DNA from: Sphacelaria rigidula
Lineage: Eukaryota; Phaeophyceae; Sphacelariales
DNA: 24,103 bases
Assembly (NCBI GenBank): GCA_964200075.2
Contig: CAXNAA020000226.1
Coordinates: 1 to 24,103 of the forward strand
Direction of reading: 5' to 3'
A model generated the notes under the pieces. It made no database searches. It was not told where the DNA came from and saw nothing but the letters and a program-made list of their open reading frames with translations. The translations under genes and the position numbers were made by a program. This document shows, piece after piece, positions 17,443 through 24,103 of the stretch (its first letter is position 1; each line of letters begins with the position of its first letter).

Positions 17443-20400
17443 CTGCTCGGCAGGTCGGGAATGGAGCCGAGTCAGTTATACTTTGTCAGTTATCGAAGAT
17501 CGCCGGTAGTTTGCATTCACTGTAACGAACTGTCCTTCCTCCTCGCAATCAACAACACATTCATTTCCGCCGAAGCCACGTAGCAGAGGCCGGCCAGTTT
17601 TTTTCTCTTCTTTTCTTTTCTTCTTTTTTTTCTTCATGCCTGAGTCTACCATGTTGTTATGTTCTACCTTTTTGTTTCTTCATTTTTTTGAGCGAGCGTT
17701 CCAGTTTTGTTTTGTCTCGGGTACGTCTACCATCAATCGCGGGAGGTGAGCGATGGCAGTTGCCTCGCTTCAGACGAAAGGGCGCACAACCAGATTCCAA
17801 ATCTTTCCTGCAGAACTTAGGTTTGGTGGCAAGAATCTCGATAAACGAGCTGCACGTACCTCTCCTTGTGGTAAAAGTACGCCTGACTGTCGTCGTCCTC
17901 TTTGTTCGCAATGTGACCCATTCTACTCAAGATACCCGGGTCGCTGGGGACTCGAGCCAGTAGAATGTTGAACCATTTTGATGCCTGGGGCAGGTTCTCC
18001 ATGTGTACCTTGAGTTTGTTGATGTGAGAACGGAATCTGTGGTCAACAAGTTATTGCAGGGCAGAATAAGCCGAATGTAGGAGCAACGTATTGAAAACCA
18101 CATGACGCTACGCAAGTGAATACCGCGCTATCATAGCGACAAGGCATCAATAATCAAATTTCCGAGAGTGATGAAGCACTCCCAGTGCGACATACACCGC
18201 GCAATCCGAGCGAGTTCAACGAATAGGAAATGACGTCGACTTACGGAAGAAGTACTCCGTGATGTTCTCTCCAACACACGAAAGCAGGCCCGTCTCTCTG
18301 TTACCGAAGAGACAGGTGGTTGAATAGAATGAAGAAGGGGAAAATCGCCAGCACGACCTAGGAGAGACAGTTGACTTACTTCAAACATATCAGCTGCACT
18401 TCACCTCGTACAAATTAGCGATGTGATAGATGACCTCAGTGTTGTTTGGGATGATCGTATGAAGCTTCTCAAACGCCTGAAGGGAGTCATTCGCCATCCC
18501 TAGATGCATGTTGACTAGTCCCAGATTGTATATCGCCTCCACGCAGTCTACCTGTAACACATCGCGATGTCAGGGATGGACCGACGGTAAGTCTCATCCA
18601 GCGAAAATTGACGGAAGTCCTAAGAACACGGCGAACATTGCTACATTGCATGTGAATGGCCCTCTAAGCTACGTCGAACACATTTTCGGATATGACCAAT
18701 ACAGCTTGGCGTTTGTAAGCTACAACACTTTGGCGTCTTGTCGCCTCTCTAGCGCGGAAGCTTAGAAGTTCCCCGTCATTGGTCTGTTCGCATGGGTGGT
18801 CTCAAGTGGTGACAATGAGGTGAGAGCTGTCTCACCTCCACTCCGATCGCCTCAAGGAATATCTCTTTTGCCCGTCCGTACTCCTTGGCCATGAAAAGAC
18901 AATTGCCTTTATTCACCAGAGCCTTAGCGTTGTACCGGTTGTGCCTAATTGCCATGTCTGCATACAGATCAGCGCTCTTGAAGTCACCTGTGTGCAATTA
19001 CAAAGTCAACGTAGAAACAATAACGGCAAGGGGTTATATTGAATGGTAACCGCATCACAACACGTTGGGGTTGGAGAGTACGCATCAGCGGTGCTACGAA
19101 GTCTGCTTGCGGGTTAGCTGAACTTTGATACAGTTTGGGCTGGATCGGAAATTGTGTGGGAAATAGTTGCAGGAGAAGGGCATGGGCACCGAAGTTGCTC
19201 ACATACCCTCAAGGAAGTAGATGAAGGCGAGGTTGGTAGCTGCCATTGCCTTGAGGTGTTGATCCTTCTTCTCAAAAGCCTTCAGGTGCTCGATTGCCTA
19301 CGATTTCAGCGATGCAGAGACTCCGAAGTAACGTTCTCAATCAAGTTGAAAAATACTATAGCGACATCATCTGGAAGGCAACGTCAAAATTCCCCAGCAT
19401 CTGAAATGGACATCCGGAGGGGGCAAGGGTGGCGGGTTGGGTATGGTGCTTCAAACTGTGTGGGCCCAACACCAGATAATGCCCGAACACCGTTGGGCTT
19501 ATCCTCGCCAAGATTTGAGACGCGTCTCAGTAAGCTATTGGAGTGCAGTCAGCGTTGACTGTACCGTCTTGCTTCTTTGACCCGCCATGCCCCTGGCAAC
19601 GGCGTAGTTCGGGGCGACGTCGAAGCTATTTGAGGTGAAGGCATCTCTGGTTTTCTGGACGATCGTCGATGAGATATCCCTGGAAACCAACGCATCATTA
19701 GTGTGAATCACGCATGTAGCAGCCACGCCAATCGTCTTGACAAAACAAGGGAACTTGAGCGATCACCTTGTCGAATTCCTTAGTCTTGAGGTAATGCAGA
19801 GCTTTCTCGATTTCCATCTTCGATGCCAGGAATTCGTGGTCCAGCTTTATGGTTTCTACCACCCAGTCAAACCCTCCTTCCCAATCTTTTTTGTCCATCA
19901 CCGGAGCGATGAGCTTTGCTGCGGTGAAGACATAGCTGTAACGCAAGGAACAGATGATGAACGTTAGTTCGGCACAATCGGGTACGTCGTACAGTAGGTC
20001 ATGGTACAAAACACAAGGAATGGTTCAGTCACGACACTCAAGTCAACGTTGAGATTGTAGAATTACATGTGCAACGGAAGTACAAATATATTTCGTATTA
20101 TTCATGTGTAGTGGTTTATATAACTTCACATGGCACTATTCATGGAAGTCCACGTCAACTTCGGATGTGCACTCACTGCTCTGCGTCCTTCTTGCGCCTT
20201 TTGAGCTCTACGCGCAATTTATCCGGTGCTGTTTGCCCTGTCATTTCCGCTTCATCTGCAGCCTTAGAGTCTTGCTCCTCTTCGTCGTCCTCCAAAACGC
20301 CCTGTATGAGTATGTTCGACACACGAAAAAATGGGAGAAGTCAAGAAGTTTTCCATCTGTTACAGTCATAAATACGAATCGCACAACCGAGGAAGAGCTG

Positions 20401-23319
20401 GGTGATGTTCGTGCCCGTTACTTTGTACGTAACCTGTAGAGGGGACTCATCCGAGGGGACGGCCCTTGCCTGAATAGGGATGGCTGCAAGCCGCTGGAAT
20501 GCTTTTCTCATCGACAGCCCGTCTTCTAGAGCGTAGTAGCATAGGACCAAATTGAAGCCCGTCTGATGATCTGGATTCCCCTGCATGATCAGATCGTACT
20601 GCCCAATAGCGTCCTGTCGGTGTTGACATTGAAAATAGCGAATGTCGGACAAATCATAGCAATTTTCGTTATTGCGTGAGAAAAAAAGCAAGATAAACAT
20701 GCGTTCAACTCTCAAGTGTTCGTTATTGCGTTCGTGGGGAACAGAGCATAAATATGATTGATGCAATAGGATTCTATCAACCACGGTACTGTACTTGTGA
20801 ACATACTAATATTGTTTGTATTCGTACCTGGAACTGACCCATGCGCACGAATGCTGTGCCAATGTTGCGGATAATCTTGAAGCGCACCTCCTTCCCAGTG
20901 TTTGGAACCTACCGAAACGAAGTACAAAAGCGCATCTCAGATGATGGCACGACTTGCGTCCGAGAGGCTGCGCAGAACTACGGCAGGTTTGAGTCAGCAT
21001 TCACAGGTGTTTGTCTCCGTTTCAGGCTCTGCACAATTCGTATCGTATGGTTCCGAGAAAAAACTCATCGACAAAGGATGGTAACCGAATCTGTCGCTTC
21101 AAGTGGAGTTCACGAAGCGATCAAGATGTGCATGAAAAATCGGTAGATATCAGGATGATACTTCCCTCTTTTCAGTTAACTTTCCCGCGTTGGCATATAC
21201 GGCATGCCAGAACATAACGTCAGCCGCACCTGGTCTAGTGCCATCCGGTAGTTCTTGATCGCTTCCGGGTACTCGCGCTGGAGCAGGAGGGAACGCCCAT
21301 ACGTGTTCGAGGCATGGGGGCGGAACGGTTCGCGTACACGAGAGTAGAAATGTGATTTTGGCCGAAGCTGTAGAATCCTGCTGCGCAATCATTACTGAAA
21401 GCCAACCCTCCCTGTGAGAGCCCTGGCCTGCCATATGGGAGGGTGAGTTCCACAAAAGATTGTGGCCACTTAAAGTGGCTTTGTCTCGTGGCTCTCACCT
21501 GTTCGTAGTAGATGTTGCCGATGTTGGCGCGAAGGCGTCCGGCCTGGGGGTATTGCTTGTTTTTCACGATAGCACCATACTCTCGTAGAGCCTACGGGAC
21601 CAGAAAGCAGACCGGTATGGATTGAGATAGGTGTCACTATCTAGTTCCGCTGACCTTGGCGGTCAGGATATACACACAGATGGGCGAGCATGAGGACGGC
21701 GGCGCCAGTCACCTACCTCTTTTCTCATGCCGTTCTGGTGGTAGCAGTTGGCCAGATTAAAGCAAACAGCGTAGGTAAGATCCAAGTTGATCTGGTCGAT
21801 GAGACCATGTCGTTCCCGGAGTTTGCATAGCGCCTTCTCTTTTTTGTCCTGCCCATAATTGAAGAGTAGGGGCACAGCACATGTAAGAACACATCACAGT
21901 CTTAAAATGAGCACATTGTGTGGAAATGCTCATCAACGAGGGGGTACCTCCGCGCATCTGTGTACCTGTTTGCCGCAGTGCACTAGCAGCACCATCCCAA
22001 CACACGACAACCTCATGGCTTCGCTACTGGTGCCCCAACGTTTTCGGGTTGAAATCACTGACATGGTCGACGTCTGGTATTTGACAGTTATAGAGTGACG
22101 CCCGCTTACTCACCGCCTCCTTCGCCTTCTCCAGAGCTTGAGTGAAGTTTCCTTCGACACATGAGGCCGCACTATCCTCCATCATGTTGTGCACCTGGAG
22201 GTAGAATTTAGGCGATAGATCAACGGGTATGATCTTGCATTATCGTCCAAGCTCCATCTAATATATGGATATCCATCTGGGCTATCCCCCTGGATTATCC
22301 ATCTGGGTTCTTCGGCACGTTTAGGGCATATACTGGGGATACGGACGTGTTTCTGCAAGACCCATCTGCAATATGGATGTCCCAATGGGATATCCATCTG
22401 AAATTTCAGCTGCATGTGGAATCTCAGTTGCATCTGGGAGTTTCACCGATAATGTGGGCGTCTGCATGGGATATCCATCTTGGCCCTCATATTCATCCTG
22501 GACATCTATTTGGGACCTCGCACCCATCTAGGTTGTTTACCTGAACCATTCATCTCTATGGCTATGAGCGGGATTCAGTGGAGAGGGGAAATCGCCGAGA
22601 AGGCAAATTGTTCTCATCAAGTGAGATACTACATGGGGATATTCACGTCCGACTGAACGTCCTTGTGAGGCGTATCAAGCCCGATGGACATCCCAATGGA
22701 TGACCACATCAAATAGAGGATCCAGGTAGAGGCCTCAGGTGTACATTCACATCACAGATGGCCATATCACGCGTCATTCCTAGATGGATCCCGGAAAATC
22801 CCAGATGGATATCTGTACCCCATTTGGATATCCCACATCGATGTCCACATCCCACATCGACACTTACCTCCCAGATGGATATCCATATGCGAGAATAATT
22901 CCCCAGATAGAGTTCAGATCTGTGTGGAATACCGCTGGTGGGTATTTATATCCCTAATGGATGTCTACCTGGGATATTCCAACAAACAAAAATTTGCGAC
23001 CCATGCATCCTGCTGCAAAAACCACGACTAAGATCTCGTTCTGTGAACGGTGTACCGTAAAGTTACTGGCTTAAGAGCAGCAAAAACCCCCTGATCATCC
23101 CTTTCACTCTTCATACTGCTATGAACATACCTGCCGCTCCATTTCCTTGGCTAGATCCTCCGGGCCATTGTCAGCCCTCTCCGCTAACGCTGGGGCTGGG
23201 CCATGGCTTTGGTTCAGTGGGTCAAAAGTGCCTTGCTTATTTGACTGATACCCCGCTCCTGCCACGGAAGTCATCGGTCGTGCTTCGCCCCCTATTCGTA
23301 ATGCTGTGCCTGGTGCAGC
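16574..23319 (-). CDS. IFT88: Intraflagellar transport protein 88 (TPR protein), 16 exons, N-terminus missing
   Basis: IFT88 (Tg737/polaris) is a tetratricopeptide-repeat core subunit of the IFT-B complex, which carries cargo along the axoneme and is needed to build cilia and flagella. The conceptual joining of 16 exons gives about 672 residues without a stop (the human protein is about 820). Exons in transcript order: 23319-23131, 22194-22114, 21848-21717, 21591-21499, 21277-21230, 20908-20828, 20613-20434, 20301-20177, 19935-19767, 19297-19207, 18987-18836, 18551-18405, 18008-17860, 17442-17319, 17063-16955, 16722-16574. All introns are GT-AG and every phase matches across the junction. Diagnostic stretches are RPMTSV and FDPLNQSHGPAP near the N-terminus, INLDLTYAVCFNLA, NYRMALDQVPN, TAAKLIAPV, VNKGN and VKWRLMVTSCYRRMGNYQKA. 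The gene is convergent with the LRR gene to its left. The start codon was not found; it is probably right of the window. The stop used here is the TAG at 16576-16574, but the true C-terminus may use a further exon (see 15956-16124). Confidence 0.96.
17443..17859 (+). repeat. IFT88 intron with pyrimidine-rich repeat family, copy 3
   Basis: A T/C tract of about 45 nt starts near 17597. GTTCCAGTTTTGTTTTGTC then TCGGGTACGTCTACC and ATCAATC follow at 17698-17737. This parallels the core and tail of the copies at 7991 and 15653, although it is more diverged. It occupies the intron between the IFT88 exons 18008-17860 and 17442-17319. Confidence 0.5.
17860..19297 (-). CDS. IFT88: IFT88, C-terminal TPR block part 1 (exons at 19297-19207, 18987-18836, 18551-18405, 18008-17860)
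   Basis: These exons cover residues 367-545 plus two bases of a split codon. Exon 19297-19207 (AIEHLKAFEKKDQHLKAMAA) continues directly from KEFDK of the preceding exon, exactly as the TPR helix requires, so no extra exon is needed between them. Exon 18987-18836 has the conserved RYNAKALVNKGNCLF. Exon 18551-18405 has VEAIYNLGLVNMHLG and IPNNTEVIYHIANLYE. Exon 18008-17860 has the MENLPQASKWFNILL and VPSDPGILSRMGHIA helices. The acceptor of the last exon (ACTCAAG) is the weakest in the gene, but phase and homology fix it. Confidence 0.93.
18009..18404. other. IFT88 intron, nothing further recognised
   Basis: This is the intron between exons 18551-18405 and 18008-17860. Short frames only; no repeats or motifs stood out. 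Confidence 0.6.
19298..19766 (-). other. IFT88 intron with a hairpin-repeat remnant
   Basis: The 16-mer TCAGCGTTGACTGTAC at 19549-19564 is identical to the loop and arm base of the hairpin at 23652-23739; nothing else of that element is visible here. A minus-strand frame (about 19680-19566, ISSTIVQKTRDAFTSNSFD) has an AG in front and GT behind but does not fit the phase-0 junction between flanking exons. Confidence 0.5.
19767..21277 (-). CDS. IFT88: IFT88, central TPR block (exons at 21277-21230, 20908-20828, 20613-20434, 20301-20177, 19935-19767)
   Basis: These five exons cover residues 166-366. The 48-nt exon encodes REYPEAIKNYRMALDQ and joins in phase 0 to VPNTGKEVRFKIIRNIG, which completes one TPR. 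The 180-nt exon carries the next TPR (GFNLVLCYYALEDG, MRKAFQRLAAIPI). Exon 20301-20177 is an acidic, lysine-rich, low-complexity insert (LEDDEEEQDSKAADEAE, then KLRVELKRRKKDAE) that ends in phase 2. Exon 19935-19767 supplies the one missing base and continues YVFTAAKLIAPVMD. The acidic insert lies where family members are most variable; the flanking TPRs are the conserved part. Confidence 0.94.
21499..23319 (-). CDS. IFT88: IFT88, N-terminal linker and first TPRs (exons at 23319-23131, 22194-22114, 21848-21717, 21591-21499)
   Basis: This part gives residues 1-165 of the visible protein. The first exon (63 codons, phase 0 at both ends) holds the conserved unstructured N-terminal patch: RPMTSV at residues 14-19 and FDPLNQ at 32-37, followed by an acidic linker. 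The second exon encodes the helix MMEDSAASCVEGNFTQALEK. The third contains NLDLTYAVCFNLANCY, the strongly conserved first TPR. The fourth carries IVKNKQYPQAGRLRANIGN. Donors are GTATGT, GTGAGT, GTAGGT and GTGAGA. No methionine start with an upstream splice context was found between 23320 and the window edge. Confidence 0.93.
22240..22980. repeat. Degenerate minisatellite with dyad symmetry in an IFT88 intron
   Basis: The left half (22240-22530) repeatedly contains ATATCCATCTGGG or close variants. The right half (22680-22980) repeatedly contains the reverse complement, CCCAGATGGATAT and variants. The centre near 22600 lacks the motif. Copies are imperfect and irregularly spaced. It fills the intron between IFT88 exons 23319-23131 and 22194-22114. 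Confidence 0.8.
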
Positions 23320-23651
23320 CTGTAACAAGTGGGAGATGGCGCGTGTACTTAGTGTACACTGATACTAGAATAGTCTCATCTACTTCGTACGAATTCGTCC
23401 CTGGAGTGGTATTTAACTTCACCCCCTGAGCTTAGTCGGCCTGACTTGCGCTTCTACCCTTGATTTATTGCTGCCCATAGCACATGGGCGTGATCTGTGC
23501 AGTATCAGCAAGACTAGTAACGTGTTTCTCTGTGCAGCCAAGCATTCGCGTCTCGGAGTGCTTCTCTTGTTGTGGAATCATGAAAAGTTGCATCCGCGGT
23601 CTTCTCTTAGGCGTCTATTCAGAAAACACAAATAGACTACAACCTGTGATA

Positions 23652-23739
23652 TGTGACGATCTATAGGCAATCGATTAGACTACCGTACAATCAGCGTTGA
23701 CTGTACGGTAGTCTAATCGATTGCCTATAGATCGCCACA
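23652..23739. repeat. Near-perfect 38-bp hairpin, second copy
   Basis: Arms 23652-23689 and 23702-23739 pair at 37 of 38 positions around a 12-nt loop. The sequence is the same family as 11448-11534. Confidence 0.96.
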
Positions 23740-23776
23740 AAAGTTAGTCGCTGGTTCGATTCCCGTCGGACGCACT
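23702..23776 (+). repeat. tRNA-derived (SINE-like) sequence with A and B boxes
   Basis: TAGTCTAATCGA (23709-23720) is an A box with one departure. GGTTCGATTCC (23753-23763) is a perfect B box. The gap is 32 nt. The 3' part, ending GTCGGACGCA, looks like a tRNA acceptor end, but no matching 5' acceptor strand lies at the right distance, so it is not a functional tRNA. It begins at the right arm of the hairpin. Confidence 0.7.
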
Positions 23777-23934
23777 TTCTTTGAAGAAAAAGAGGAAAAC
23801 CCTACCTCCGGTAAAAAAGAGGGTGATGGGGGACAGTCCAATCCCCGAGTTCATTGCTAGGAACCCCAGTGCACACACTCTGGAAAATGAGTGGGGGAGA
23901 CGAGGGACTACGAATGGATATGTGGGGCAACATT

Positions 23935-24046
23935 CGACCGATACCGTGCGCTCGAACAGTTGAACAGCGCTGGCAAGGGGAATCGCCCTTCTCGGAGTGA
24001 AAATGACGGGGATCGAACTCCCACGACTAACTTTTGTGACGATTTA

Positions 24047-24047
<1 letters not shown>
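23935..24047 (-). repeat. Repeat unit shared with 11350-11450, B box retained
   Basis: This roughly 110-nt unit aligns closely with the unit left of the first hairpin (shared GAACAGTTGAACAGCGCTGG and CACGACTAACTTTTGTGACG). On the minus strand it keeps a B-box-like GAGTTCGATCC. Where the other copy continues into the hairpin with its A box, this one is cut at GATTTAC by the (ATT)n run. Confidence 0.8.

Positions 24048-24103
<56 letters not shown>
24048..24103. repeat. (ATT)n microsatellite at the window edge
   Basis: An uninterrupted ATT run of 56 nt continues past the window. Its junction with the tRNA-related repeat suggests it is either a retroposon tail or a later expansion. Confidence 0.97.

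Noticed and set aside
19566-19690. Extra IFT88 exon (ISSTIVQKTRDAFTSNSFD frame)
   Set aside because: Flanking exons join in phase 0 within one TPR helix (KEFDK to AIEHLKAFEKKD) with no gap, and this segment does not match that phase.
23702-23776. Possible functional tRNA gene
   Set aside because: A and B boxes and a tRNA-like 3' end are present, but there is no matching 5' acceptor strand and no anticodon stem pairs, and the sequence is repeated and joined to a hairpin. It is better called a tRNA-derived repeat.
1-24103. CRISPR arrays, bacterial operons, rRNA genes
   Set aside because: No regularly spaced direct repeats with spacers, no ribosome binding site patterns and no rRNA-like sequence were seen; the window is eukaryotic.

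Overview
The window is eukaryotic nuclear DNA. Genes are split into many short exons with GT-AG introns, and the space between exons is full of decayed mobile elements, inverted repeats and simple repeats. The IFT88 protein reads like those of flagellated stramenopiles. Together with the many small exons and the pyrimidine-rich, repeat-filled introns, this makes a brown alga or close relative my best guess. That assignment is inference from remembered protein similarity, not a search result.

Two intact spliced genes face each other. On the plus strand, about 6.45-10.18 kb, ten exons encode a small leucine-rich-repeat protein whose LRR block, cap and C-terminal helix most resemble LRRC61; its first exon was not found. 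On the minus strand, 23.32 down to 16.57 kb, sixteen exons encode about 672 residues of the intraflagellar transport TPR protein IFT88. The extreme N-terminus lies beyond the right edge or is unrecognised, and the C-terminal end is uncertain. Every IFT88 intron phase matches across its junction, and so do those of the LRR gene, apart from one weak donor there. Both genes therefore look functional.

The left part (2.43-5.11 kb) holds a dead LINE-type non-LTR retrotransposon: AP-endonuclease domain, then reverse transcriptase, then C-terminal segment, broken by frameshifts and stops. The first 2.4 kb and the 5.1-6.4 kb stretch have no recognisable gene, apart from an unidentified frame with one stop (5886-6308) and a degenerate trinucleotide tract.

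The 6 kb between the two genes, and several introns, hold structured repeats. There are near-perfect 38-bp hairpins fused to tRNA-like sequences with RNA polymerase III A and B boxes (11.3-11.5 kb and 23.65-24.05 kb). The first sits inside a 600-bp element with inverted arms of about 120 bp. A pyrimidine-rich repeat family occurs at 7.9, 15.65 and 17.7 kb. There is also a degenerate tandem array (14.27-15.18 kb), a dyad-symmetric minisatellite in an IFT88 intron (22.25-22.98 kb) and an inverted repeat in the first visible intron of the LRR gene (7.0-7.33 kb).
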